NCBI GenBank assembly: GCA_023433925.1
Contig: JAEYTO010000072.1
Coordinates: forward strand, 1 to 15,639
Direction: 5' to 3'
DNA from: Pseudomonadota bacterium
GTDB taxonomy: Bacteria > Desulfobacterota > Desulfovibrionia > Desulfovibrionales > Desulfovibrionaceae
Length of the DNA stretch: 15,639 nt
Below the pieces are notes generated by a model. It did no database searches and was not told the DNA's origin. It saw nothing but the letters and a program-made list of their open reading frames with translations. Of this stretch, positions 7,371-14,832 are shown in pieces (the stretch's first letter is position 1; each line of letters opens with the position of its first letter). Position numbers and translations under genes: made by a program.

Positions 7371-7406
7371 AAACTTGACAAAACTTGACATATGGAAGTA
7401 TATGAT
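7371..7406 (+). promoter_or_regulatory. Promoter with tandem AAACTTGACA repeat
   Basis: The decamer AAACTTGACA occurs twice back to back (7371-7380 and 7381-7390), giving two TTGACA hexamers. From the first hexamer, a -10-like TATATG lies 18 bases on (7399-7404), overlapping a closer match, TATGAT (7401-7406), at 20 bases. The second hexamer is too close to serve. The region is AT-rich and sits directly before the XRE gene, so it is a good sigma70-type candidate for the two-gene module. Confidence 0.55.
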
Positions 7407-7408
7407 CC

Positions 7409-7432
7409 AACCCTCAAACCAAGGGTTAACCC
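7409..7432 (+). promoter_or_regulatory. Palindromes before the XRE start, possible operator
   Basis: AACCCT (7409-7414) and AGGGTT (7422-7427) form an inverted repeat with a 7-base spacer. GGGTTAACCC (7423-7432) is a perfect palindrome ending one base before the start codon. The two share an arm, so the transcript leader could fold in two ways and would hide the weak AAGGG ribosome site. Position at the expected transcription start suggests an autoregulatory operator for the encoded HTH protein, or a translational switch. This is inference. Confidence 0.45.
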
Positions 7433-8623
7433 ATGCCTCAACAAATCCAACTTGATATCGAGAGAATTTCTGCTCTTATGGCTGAAAAAGGCCTAAGCCA
7501 AGCAGATATTGCAAACCGACTAGGGATATCAAGAACATCTGTTTCGAACTGGCTCACCCGCAAAGGTGCGCCAAAAGCTCGCAATGTGGGCCAGCTTGCT
7601 CTGGCTTTAGGTGTTCTCATATCTGATATCGTACTTCAGTTCCAAAATCCGCCTATTTTAAATGTAAACTTTCGTGCAATACGAAACTCAGCCAAAGTAA
7701 GTGAATCTACATACAGAATGGCGAGAGATGCTGGTCACGCCCTAAACAAGCTTAGCCCTTATCTTCCAAAAATTGGCTCATATCTTGAACCTATCCGACT
7801 AAAACGCTTCACTGGCTCCTATGATGAGCAACAGGAGCTAGCACAGCATTTGCGTGCACTACAAAAGGTAGGACCCACAGATATATTTACCTATCATAAT
7901 GCATCTTGCATCCTTGATGGCTTAGGCATCCACATTGTCCCCGTTTTATTGGGAAGATCTACCAAGGATTTTCCGGTTGAAGCGTTACACATTAGATCTG
8001 CAGCATCAGCCCTAGAGTGGATGTATTTTAATATTGAGGCACCTCGCTACCACTTTAAATTCATGGTAGCGCACGAATTATTCCACGCACTAGCAAAGAA
8101 TCTTAACCTAGAAAAAGGCATCGAAGATAAATTTGCAGACGGTTTCGCTGAAGCACTTTTATTTCCACAATCGCTGTCACAATCCGCCTACGAGCTTCTT
8201 ATAGAAGCCGCTACTCAAAAAAGAAGAGTTGATATTTGCATAGATTTTGCCAAATCAATGGTTATTCATCCCTACCAAGTTTATAAGGCGTCAAATTCAT
8301 ATGCAGTTCGTTTTAATAAACCGCAGCTGCCAAACATTCAGGGCGGATATAAACAATTTGAATATTTTATCAGTAAAAACAAAAGCTTGCTGGAAGAAAT
8401 CTTCCCTGGCCGTTCATTTGACGAAATCACCCCAGAAACGTACAGTACGGCTTTGAGTGAGGCATTTTGTACTCCTATTTTCAACGCCTTAAGAGAATAC
8501 TGCCAAAATCACAGCGATGGTATTCGAATTGTTAGCACAGTGCTTTTCATGCATACAGCCGACGCAGCCGGTCTTGTAAAGCATTGGGTTTCACTAAATG
8601 CCGCAAACCAAACTCATCATTGA
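7433..8623 (+). CDS. XRE HTH fused to ImmA/IrrE-type zinc protease
   Basis: A 396-residue protein. Residues ~9-68 are an XRE helix-turn-helix (LSQADIANRLGISRTSVSNWL). Residues ~150-245 are an ImmA/IrrE-family metalloprotease with HELFH at 214-218 and the family block FADGFAEALLFP at 234-245. Glu231/Asp232 is placed to give the third zinc ligand. Known relatives cleave repressors (ImmA) or a repressor of DNA-damage genes (IrrE). The last ~150 residues match nothing I recognise. The start follows the weak site AAGGG; no better start keeps the HTH. It overlaps the PIN gene by 26 bases, so the two are co-expressed. Its AT-rich codon use, unlike both flanks, indicates transfer. It may regulate, activate or neutralise the PIN nuclease, and probably controls its own promoter; both are inference. 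Confidence 0.88.
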   Translation: MPQQIQLDIERISALMAEKGLSQADIANRLGISRTSVSNWLTRKGAPKARNVGQLALALGVLISDIVLQFQNPPILNVNFRAIRNSAKVSESTYRMARDAGHALNKLSPYLPKIGSYLEPIRLKRFTGSYDEQQELAQHLRALQKVGPTDIFTYHNASCILDGLGIHIVPVLLGRSTKDFPVEALHIRSAASALEWMYFNIEAPRYHFKFMVAHELFHALAKNLNLEKGIEDKFADGFAEALLFPQSLSQSAYELLIEAATQKRRVDICIDFAKSMVIHPYQVYKASNSYAVRFNKPQLPNIQGGYKQFEYFISKNKSLLEEIFPGRSFDEITPETYSTALSEAFCTPIFNALREYCQNHSDGIRIVSTVLFMHTADAAGLVKHWVSLNAANQTHH

Positions 8624-9215
8624 TGCAAACATATACTTTAGTGTTGGCCGTGATCTTGATCCCTTCCTAGGCTATACTTTTTGTGATGAAGAATACGCTT
8701 TATACCTTTGTGACAACTTCTACGACGAATTCAGCCGAAATCCTGGGTTAGTTAAAAAGTTTGGCTGGGTTGATGACTTACCATTTAGAGTGAATCGAAG
8801 AGCGCCTATCTTATCCAGAACGCAAAAGAGCCAAATTAAAGAAAAAGAAGCATATCTTGAAGCTTGGCAGGAGCAACAACGTAACTTCTTTGTAAATCTC
8901 GGCCTTGATCCTAATAAAGAGTTATCGCTTGATCCCAAGGAAGCAGACCGACACATCCTTGCCACAGTGCTTGTTACCGGCTTCTCGCTAGTAACAGACG
9001 ACAAGGGGCTCGCAGCGCTTGCTAAAGCTACCGGAGCAACAGCACTTTCGTTAGTTGAGATGCTTCGCCTTATGTTCGATTGCGCCTTTTTGGATATCAA
9101 GCAGCTAGATGGCCTTGCCCAGAGTATTGACTATTTTGACCGATCAGATGGGGGTGCATGGTTTAGGAAATACTTAAAAGCATTCCCTGAGAGCGCACTA
9201 CACCGACCTAGCTAG
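8598..9215 (+). CDS. PIN-domain ribonuclease, putative toxin
   Basis: A 205-residue soluble protein with the acidic layout of PIN nucleases: Asp9 in LIIDANIYF, Glu44 in FYDEFSRN, Asp117 in KEADRHIL, and Asp134/135 in LVTDDKGL. PIN proteins cut RNA, often tRNA, rRNA or mRNA, and commonly act as toxins. It is longer than a typical VapC: a charged helical segment lies in the middle (about 75-98), and an extra ~50 residues follow the last motif. The start ATG lies 26 bases inside the protease gene, giving translational coupling. Its AT-rich codon use matches the partner, not the neighbours. No classical small antitoxin is present, so the HTH-protease is the only candidate partner. The nuclease fold is fairly secure; target and toxicity are unknown. 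Confidence 0.8.
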   Translation: MPQTKLIIDANIYFSVGRDLDPFLGYTFCDEEYALYLCDNFYDEFSRNPGLVKKFGWVDDLPFRVNRRAPILSRTQKSQIKEKEAYLEAWQEQQRNFFVNLGLDPNKELSLDPKEADRHILATVLVTGFSLVTDDKGLAALAKATGATALSLVEMLRLMFDCAFLDIKQLDGLAQSIDYFDRSDGGAWFRKYLKAFPESALHRPS

Positions 9216-9288
9216 GCATAAGCTAAAATCCTCCACATTCAGCACCAAAGTACCCTTGCGTTTTCCCTCGAAGTATTAATTGATTTAA
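9216..9288. other. AT-rich junction between accessory DNA and host genes
   Basis: This 73-base gap lies between convergent genes. The palindrome CCTAGCTAGG (9207-9216) spans the PIN stop codon, and TGATTTAATCA (9281-9291) reaches the stop of the receiver gene. Base composition changes to GC-rich exactly at its right edge. It could be the right end of the prophage or island (attR), but the matching left end is outside the window. No convincing terminator is seen. Confidence 0.4.
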
Positions 9289-9684
9289 TCAGGCCAACCC
9301 GAAGCGGTGCAGCTCCTCGGCCACGCGGTCGCGGGACACGGGCTTGTTCAGGTAGGCCATGGCCTCGCCCCGGAAGAAGGCGCGGGTGACATGGCGCTTG
9401 TCCTCGGAGGCCGTGACCACGATGGCCTTGACGCGCCGCTGCGGCGGCAGGCCCAGGGATTCCTCCAGGGCGCGGATGTTCTCCAGGGTCTGGTGGCCGT
9501 CCATGCGGGGCATCATGAGGTCCACGAAGAGCACATCGTAGGGCTCGTTCCCGGCCAGGGCCCGTTCGAAGGCCTTCAGCCCCTTGTGGCCGTCCTCGGC
9601 CAGATCGGTCTCTCCGAACTCGGCCAGCGTTTGCTTCATGTACAGGGCGCTGACCGGATCGTCTTCGATGATGAGTATGCGCAT
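9289..9684 (-). CDS. Stand-alone response-regulator receiver protein
   Basis: A 131-residue protein that is a single CheY-like receiver domain. The acidic pair is Asp8-Asp9 (ILIIEDD), the phosphoacceptor is Asp55 in VLFVDLMMPRMDG, the switch Thr is Thr91 in VVTAS, and the conserved Lys is Lys114 in YLNKP. There is no output domain, so it must act by protein contact, as CheY or phosphorelay proteins do. The start chosen is MRILII, with AAGGGA just upstream. Longer in-frame starts add residues without a ribosome site. No histidine kinase is adjacent, so its partner is unknown. It is the first GC-rich gene to the right of the AT-rich island and probably belongs to the host. Confidence 0.88.
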   Translation of the reverse strand: MRILIIEDDPVSALYMKQTLAEFGETDLAEDGHKGLKAFERALAGNEPYDVLFVDLMMPRMDGHQTLENIRALEESLGLPPQRRVKAIVVTASEDKRHVTRAFFRGEAMAYLNKPVSRDRVAEELHRFGLA

Positions 9685-9819
9685 CGTCCCTTGCTCGGTT
9701 GCAGGCTTTGACATCTCCCCATCCGACGCGGCGGGGCGCCTCGCGGCGCGCGGGATGCGCGCCACGCCGATGGACCGTCTTAAGGCGATGCGCCAGGAAT
9801 AACGCCCCGTGCGCCGAAG

Positions 9820-10032
9820 TCAATCCGGCTTTTCCTCGCGCCTGCGCTCCGGGGCCCTGGCCACGGCCAGCGCGAGCGGCGCTCCGGCCAGGCCGCAGAA
9901 GCCCTTGTCCGCCTCGGCCGGGTCGATCCGCCACATCATGCACATGGAGGCCTGGCAGAACTTGAGCTTGTCGTCATGGGTCTTGAGCAGGGGGCAGTAC
10001 TTGAACTTGGCCTCGGATTCCTTGAGCAGCAT
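9820..10032 (-). CDS. Small four-Cys protein, unknown function
   Basis: A 70-residue protein with Cys at 13, 26, 31 and 46 (spacing 12, 4 and 14 residues). Its core has CPLL, the aromatic MMW that follows Cys31, and GFCGLAG. Small proteins of this pattern (CP...C....C..W...G.CGL) occur in sulfate reducers and other anaerobes, as I recall, with no known function. Four Cys could bind zinc or an iron-sulfur cluster. The C-terminal 20 residues are charged and probably disordered. The start is well supported by GGGAGGAGG upstream. It is in the same direction as corA and the receiver gene but separated by gaps of 76 and 135 bases, so co-transcription is uncertain. Confidence 0.75.
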   Translation of the reverse strand: MLLKESEAKFKYCPLLKTHDDKLKFCQASMCMMWRIDPAEADKGFCGLAGAPLALAVARAPERRREEKPD

Positions 10033-10108
10033 GCGATCCTCCTCCCTTCCGGTCTTGCGCCGCGTCAGGGCGCTTTGCTTTTGAAAACGCCGGAGCGCCT
10101 CAAACGCC

Positions 10109-11173
10109 CTAGAACCAATCCTTGCGCTTGAAATACAGGACCAGGCCCCCGGCCACCAGGGCCATGAGCCCCAGCGCGCCGAAATAGCCCCAGCGCCAGC
10201 CCAGCTCGGGCATGTGCTTGAAGTTCATGCCGTAAACGCCGGTGATGAAGGTCAGGGGGATGAAGATGGTCGCCACGGTGGTCAGCACCTTCATGACCTC
10301 GTTGGTGCGCATGGTCAGGGACGACACGACCACCTCCTGCATGGCCGTCAGGGACTCGCGGAAATGCTCCAGGGTTTCCGCAGCCTGCATGCCGTGGTCG
10401 TAGATGTCGCGGATGTAGGCCTGCCTGTCCTCGCCCACGAAGCCCAGGTCCGGCTTGCGCAGCCCGGCCATGAGCTCGCGCAGGGGCCAGACCGCGCGGC
10501 CCAGGGACAGCACGGCCCGGCGCAGGCGGTAGATGGTGGTCAGGTCGGTGCGCATGTCCTCGTCCATGAGCTGCTCCTCCAGCGTCTCGATCTCCTCCCC
10601 GAGCCGCCCGAGGGCCAGGGAGACGTGGTCGATGACCGTGTCCAGGAGCGTGAGGAAGAGGTAGTCGGCGCGCGGCACGCGCAGCTTGCCGCGACCCTTG
10701 GCCAGCCGCTGCGACACCGCCTCGAACGGGTCGCTTTCGGCCTCGCAGAAGGAGATCACCCAGTCCTCGCCGAGCACGAGGCAGACCTGCTCGTGGCGCA
10801 CCTCGTCGCCGCCCGTGGGGCTTGGCGCGTACTCCAGGGCCTTGAGCACGACGAACAGGCAATCCTCGTGCTCCTCCAGCTTGGGGCGCTGGCCCGTGTT
10901 GAGCACGTCCTCCAGGAGCATGGGCGACAAGGAGAACGTTTCGCCCACGCGTTTGATCAGCTCCTCGTCGTGCAGGCCGCGCACGCGCATCCAGGCCGCG
11001 CCTCCAGGACCGGGCTTGGGGCGGCCTCGCGTCACGTCCGTGACCGTGACGCCCTCCTCGGAGTAGCGCACGAGCTCGGCCGTGGGCCGGAAGGCCTTTT
11101 CCGGCCCGACGTACTCAAGCGTCCCGGGCGGCAGCCCGGCTTCCCTCCGCCCGACCTTCTTCGGCTCGAACAT
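10109..11173 (-). CDS. corA: CorA-family Mg2+/Co2+ transporter
   Basis: A 354-residue inner-membrane channel for magnesium and cobalt uptake, normally a homopentamer with a large cytoplasmic domain. The N-terminal ~290 residues form the soluble alpha/beta and stalk region. Two C-terminal membrane spans follow: about 296-313 (TTVATIFIPLTFITGVYG), ending in the signature GMN at 315-317, and about 328-348. The chain ends KRKDWF, a typical positively charged tail. The YGMNF motif and length are normal, so it should be functional. The start MFEPKK is preceded by GGGAG; the longer open frame upstream runs through fxsA and is not coding. It diverges from fxsA across a 96-base gap that must hold both promoters. 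Confidence 0.95.
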   Translation of the reverse strand: MFEPKKVGRREAGLPPGTLEYVGPEKAFRPTAELVRYSEEGVTVTDVTRGRPKPGPGGAAWMRVRGLHDEELIKRVGETFSLSPMLLEDVLNTGQRPKLEEHEDCLFVVLKALEYAPSPTGGDEVRHEQVCLVLGEDWVISFCEAESDPFEAVSQRLAKGRGKLRVPRADYLFLTLLDTVIDHVSLALGRLGEEIETLEEQLMDEDMRTDLTTIYRLRRAVLSLGRAVWPLRELMAGLRKPDLGFVGEDRQAYIRDIYDHGMQAAETLEHFRESLTAMQEVVVSSLTMRTNEVMKVLTTVATIFIPLTFITGVYGMNFKHMPELGWRWGYFGALGLMALVAGGLVLYFKRKDWF

Positions 11174-11269
11174 GGCTTCTCCCTGCCGGCGGCCCTCGAT
11201 TTGCCTTGACCCTACCAGCGAGTCCCGATACCTGCCTAAAAGCGCCCATTGCGCCCACAGGACATCGAC

Positions 11270-11665
11270 ATGCTTCCCAGGCTCTTCATCCTCTTCGCCG
11301 TCCTCCCGCTCCTGGAGCTTTACCTGCTCCTGGAGGCGGGCCGGCACATCGGCGCGGCCGCGACCATCCTCATCGTGCTCGTCACCGCCGCCCTGGGAGC
11401 CTACCTGAGCAAGTCCCAGGGGCTCAAGACCTTGGAGCGCATGCGCGAGAGCCTGCGCCGCGGACAGGCGCCGGCGGCGGAACTCCTTGAGGGCGCGCTC
11501 ATCCTGCTCGCCGGCCTGTTGCTGCTCGCGCCCGGTTTCCTGACGGACGCCGCCGGCTTCCTGCTGCTCATGCCTCCGGCGCGGCGTCGCATCCTGCGCC
11601 TGGTGCATGGAAAGCTCGAAGAAAAGACCAGGCGCGTGCATATTGACGTTGACCACCATTACTGA
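11270..11665 (+). CDS. fxsA: FxsA-family membrane protein
   Basis: A 131-residue inner-membrane protein. In E. coli, extra FxsA relieves the exclusion of phage T7 by the F plasmid; its normal role is unknown. Hydrophobic spans lie at about 4-22, 28-46 and 73-100. The family signature is clear: LPLLELYLLLEAG near 12-24, then APGFLTDAAGFLLLMPPARR at 87-106. The length is near the family norm, with a shorter C-terminal tail (HIDVDHHY). The start ATG is preceded by AGGA at 11259-11262; an in-frame TTG at 11249 lacks a better site. A TTGACC at 11206-11211 might be a -35 element, but no good -10 follows. It is a host gene whose nearness to the prophage is probably chance. Confidence 0.92.
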   Translation: MLPRLFILFAVLPLLELYLLLEAGRHIGAAATILIVLVTAALGAYLSKSQGLKTLERMRESLRRGQAPAAELLEGALILLAGLLLLAPGFLTDAAGFLLLMPPARRRILRLVHGKLEEKTRRVHIDVDHHY

Positions 11666-11760
11666 TTAGCAATCCGATTGAAATCAAAAAGAACGCATGC
11701 CGCCGCGCATGGCCTGACCTTCACCGACAGGGTCGGCTTCATCGCGGCCAAGGCGAACGC

Positions 11761-14574
11761 ATGAACTTGACCCTCGCGCCCTCCACGGCGTCCTGGCGGA
11801 TGCTCGCGGCCCTGGCCGACGCCCATTTCTCGTGCGCCTGCGACGGAACGGCCCTGGGGCCCATCGCGGGCGGCGAAACCCTGTGCGCTCTCCTTGAACG
11901 GACAGGCTGCCCGCACGGGTTGCTCTTGGCGGATCTCGTCTATCCCGAGGACTCCCGGCGCCTGGAAGGCCTGCTCGACCGCCTGCTCCGGGAGGGCCAG
12001 GCTACCGGCCCCATCCGCCTCGTGTCGCGCTACGGCCTGCCCGAGCCCTTCATCCTGGTCCTGCTGCGCGAGAAGGACCGCGTGCTCGGGGCCGTGCGCC
12101 ACAACGCGGACGATGCCCTGCAAATGCGCGTGGCCCTGGAAACCTCGCCCGACGGCATAGCGGTCAAGGACTCCAAGCTGCGCTACCGGACCATCAACGG
12201 CCAGTTCTGCGCGCTCCTGGGCAGGGAGCGCGCCGACATCCTGGGCAAGACCGACGCGGAGCTGTTCGGGGTCGAGGCAGGCGCGGCCTACCGGCAGGAA
12301 GACCGGCAGGTGCTGGCCTCGGGCCGGCCGTTGGTCAAGGAGACAAGGTTCAGGCGGGCCGGTCGAGAACGCTGGATGCACGTGCTCGTGGCGCCCATCC
12401 CCGACCGCGAGCGGCCCCTGGACAGCGCCTGCGGCCACATGCCGGACGACGGTCGGTGGCCGGCCAGGGGCTACATCGGCCTGGCCGTGACCCTGCGCGA
12501 CATCAGCGAGCGCAGGCGCATGGAGGAGATCCAGCGCCAGGCCCAGGAATCCCTGCGGGTCATCTTCAACGGCGTGTACGACGCCATCCTCATCCATGAC
12601 AGCGGCGGGGCCGTCGTGGACGTCAACGAGAAGATGCTCGAAATGTACGGCCTGAGCCGCGAGGAAGCCCTGGCCGCCTCCATCGTGGAGGACCTCTCGG
12701 CGCCCGGCAACCCGGTCGAGAAGCTGAGCGAGCTGTGGGCGCAAGCCCTGGGCGGCCAGCCGCGGTTCTTCGAGTGGCTGGCCAGGCGGCCGAAGACGGG
12801 CGAGGCCTTCGCCGTGGAGGTCTACCTGCGCCGCATTCCCCGCGGCGGCCGCGACGTGGTCATGGCCAACATCCGCGACATCACGGAGCGGCGCAAGGCC
12901 GAGCACGAGCGCCTGCTGGCCAGCAAGGTCTTCCGGCACTCCATCGAGGGCATCACGATCACGGACCCCCAGGCCAACATCCTCTCCGTGAACCCGGCCT
13001 TCACCAAGATCACGGGCTACTCGGCCGAGGAGGTCATCGGCCGGAATCCGCGCATGCTCAAGTCGCACCTGCACGATCAGGCCTTCTACGCGGCCATGTG
13101 GCGGTCCCTGACCCTGGACGGCCAGTGGGAGGGCGAGATCTGGAACCGGCGCAAGACCGGCGAGGTCTACCCCGAATGGCTGTCCATCAGCTCGGTGCGC
13201 GACGAGCACGACAACCTTCAGTACTACGTGGCCGTGTTCCACGACATCACCGAGATCAAGGCCAGCCAGGAGCAGGTCCGCCATCAGGCCTACCACGACG
13301 TGCTCACGGACCTGCCCAACCGCCTGCTGCTCAAGGACCGCATCTCCACGGCCCTGGCGCACATGGCCCGCGCGGGCCAAAAAGTGGCCCTGCTCTTCCT
13401 GGACATCGACAACTTCAAGCACATCAACGACAGCCTGGGCCACCCCGTGGGCGACCAGCTCCTGCAAGCCGTGGCCGCCCGGCTCAAGGAGGCCGTCCGC
13501 CAGGAGGACACCGTGGCCCGGCTCGGCGGCGACGAGTTCGTGGTCATGGTCGAGGCCCTGGACAATGAACATCTGGCCACCGCGGCGGCCTCGCGCCTGC
13601 TGGAGGCCTTCCGCGCGCCGTTCCACCTCAAGGGCCACGAGCTGACGGTCACGCCGTCCATCGGCATCGCCCTCTACCCCGACGACGGCCAGGACGCGGA
13701 GACGCTCATCAAGAACGCGGACATGGCCATGTACTGGGCCAAGGAGAAGGGCCGCAACACCTTCCGGCTCTACACGCCGGCCCTCAACGAGCGCGCCGTG
13801 CGCCGCTTGACCATGGAAGGCGACCTGCGCAAAGCCCTGGAGCTGGGCGAGATCCGGCCCTGGCTCCAGCCGCGCGTGAGCCTGCGCGACGGCTCCGTCC
13901 TGGGCTGCGAGGCCCTGGCGCGCTGGATCAAGGCCGACGGCGCGATCATCCCGCCGGGTGATTTCATCCCCCTGGCCGAGGAGACCGGCCTCATCATCCC
14001 CCTGGGCGAGCAGATCCTCGAACAGGCCTGCCGCCAGGCCAAGGCTCTCCAGGAAGCGGGATTCCTGAGTCATTACCTGTCGGTGAACATCTCGCCGCGC
14101 CAGTTCCACCAGAAGGACCTGGCGGACATGGTCGCTCGCGTCCTCAAGCGCACGGGCTTCGACAGCCGCCGGCTGGAGCTGGAGATCACCGAGAGCTCCC
14201 TGGTCCAGGACGTGGAGCAGGCCATGGCCATGCTCTACCTGCTCAAGGACATGGGCCTGTCCGTGGCCATCGACGACTTCGGCACGGGCTACTCGTCGCT
14301 GGCCTACCTCAAGCACTTCCCGCTCAGCGCGCTCAAGATCGACCAGTCCTTCATCCGCGGCATCCCCAGGGACCCCAGCGACATCGCCATCACGACGACG
14401 GTCATCTCCATGGCCCAGAGCCTGGACCTCAAGGTCATCGCCGAGGGCGTGGAAACGCCCCAGCAGTTGCACTTCCTCATGGGCCTGCGCTGCGACGAGT
14501 ACCAGGGCTACCACTTCAGCAGGCCCATCCCGCCGGACGAGTACCTGAAGCTGCTCAAGCGCGGCAAGGCGTAA
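11761..14574 (+). CDS. PAS-rich GGDEF-EAL c-di-GMP signalling protein
   Basis: A 937-residue soluble protein, with no membrane span, that can make and break cyclic di-GMP. Order: a divergent PAS-like region (1-115), PAS1 (about 122-255), PAS2 (263-375), PAS3 (381-500), GGDEF (505-665) and EAL (680-930). The cyclase motif GGDEF is intact at 589-593. The inhibitory-site RQED lies five residues before it. The phosphodiesterase motif EAL is intact at 717-719, and NISPRQF, ELEITESS, DDFGTGYSS, LKIDQSFI and AEGVETPQQ are all present. Both activities are therefore possible, with the PAS domains probably choosing between them; no haem or flavin ligand can be assigned by eye. The ribosome site is weak (AAGG). 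Neighbours give no hint of the pathway controlled. Confidence 0.93.
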   Translation: MNLTLAPSTASWRMLAALADAHFSCACDGTALGPIAGGETLCALLERTGCPHGLLLADLVYPEDSRRLEGLLDRLLREGQATGPIRLVSRYGLPEPFILVLLREKDRVLGAVRHNADDALQMRVALETSPDGIAVKDSKLRYRTINGQFCALLGRERADILGKTDAELFGVEAGAAYRQEDRQVLASGRPLVKETRFRRAGRERWMHVLVAPIPDRERPLDSACGHMPDDGRWPARGYIGLAVTLRDISERRRMEEIQRQAQESLRVIFNGVYDAILIHDSGGAVVDVNEKMLEMYGLSREEALAASIVEDLSAPGNPVEKLSELWAQALGGQPRFFEWLARRPKTGEAFAVEVYLRRIPRGGRDVVMANIRDITERRKAEHERLLASKVFRHSIEGITITDPQANILSVNPAFTKITGYSAEEVIGRNPRMLKSHLHDQAFYAAMWRSLTLDGQWEGEIWNRRKTGEVYPEWLSISSVRDEHDNLQYYVAVFHDITEIKASQEQVRHQAYHDVLTDLPNRLLLKDRISTALAHMARAGQKVALLFLDIDNFKHINDSLGHPVGDQLLQAVAARLKEAVRQEDTVARLGGDEFVVMVEALDNEHLATAAASRLLEAFRAPFHLKGHELTVTPSIGIALYPDDGQDAETLIKNADMAMYWAKEKGRNTFRLYTPALNERAVRRLTMEGDLRKALELGEIRPWLQPRVSLRDGSVLGCEALARWIKADGAIIPPGDFIPLAEETGLIIPLGEQILEQACRQAKALQEAGFLSHYLSVNISPRQFHQKDLADMVARVLKRTGFDSRRLELEITESSLVQDVEQAMAMLYLLKDMGLSVAIDDFGTGYSSLAYLKHFPLSALKIDQSFIRGIPRDPSDIAITTTVISMAQSLDLKVIAEGVETPQQLHFLMGLRCDEYQGYHFSRPIPPDEYLKLLKRGKA

Positions 14575-14758
14575 CAAAACCGAGGCGGCGGACCCTTTCG
14601 AGAGGCTGCCCTGAACGAAGGGGCCGGTCCTGGGCCGGTTCGCGAAGCTCGGCGCAGCCCGGGCACCGCTCCCCGTCACACCGCATGCGGCAAGCCGTCC
14701 CGGCCCGCGTCCTGCGACTCGGCCGGGCAATTAATCATGCTCTTCGCCAGACCGCCCT
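14575..14758. other. Intergenic region after the GGDEF-EAL gene
   Basis: This gap holds a direct repeat of GCCGGT/GCCGGTT-type sequence near 14624-14640 and an inverted repeat, CCCGGCC (14699-14705) with GGCCGGG (14721-14727), over a 15-base loop. The second is followed by CAATTAAT rather than a T-run, so it is at best a weak terminator. No coding frame here is supported, although a long open frame starts at 14737 upstream of the superoxide dismutase. Confidence 0.35.
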
Positions 14759-14788
14759 TTGACAGTCCGGCTCGGGCATGCCAATCAT
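14759..14788 (+). promoter_or_regulatory. Putative promoter of superoxide dismutase gene
   Basis: TTGACA at 14759-14764 is a perfect -35 hexamer. AATCAT at 14783-14788, 18 bases on, matches the -10 consensus at four of six positions. The start codon lies about 45 bases downstream, after the ribosome site GGAGGTGG (14823-14830). No Fur or PerR box is recognisable by eye. Confidence 0.45.
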
Positions 14789-14832
14789 CTAGACTGGAGG
14801 GACAACCGCTAGCCGCGCGAGTGGAGGTGGCC

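Noticed and set aside
9239..9943. 234-codon - strand open frame over the receiver gene
   Set aside because: Out-of-frame shadow; the receiver frame has all catalytic residues.
10069..10099. GGCGCT/AGCGCC inverted repeat as corA terminator
   Set aside because: Six-base arms with a ~19-base loop and no proper U-run after the stem; too weak to call.
10065..10862. 265-codon - strand open frame overlapping corA in another frame
   Set aside because: Arg/Gly/Pro-rich shadow of corA on the same strand; no independent support.
11270..11665. FxsA as part of an anti-exclusion system with the prophage
   Set aside because: It is a widespread host gene separated from the prophage by three - strand host genes; no link is visible in the sequence.
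11659..14730. 1023-codon open frame on the - strand opposite the GGDEF-EAL gene
   Set aside because: It is antisense to a gene with unmistakable domains, and its translation is low-complexity (His/Gly/Val/Ala/Leu-rich). This is a usual effect of high GC.
14737..14832. Longer N-terminus for the superoxide dismutase
   Set aside because: It would bury the Tat signal and precedes the likely promoter; the ATG at 14833 has a strong ribosome site.
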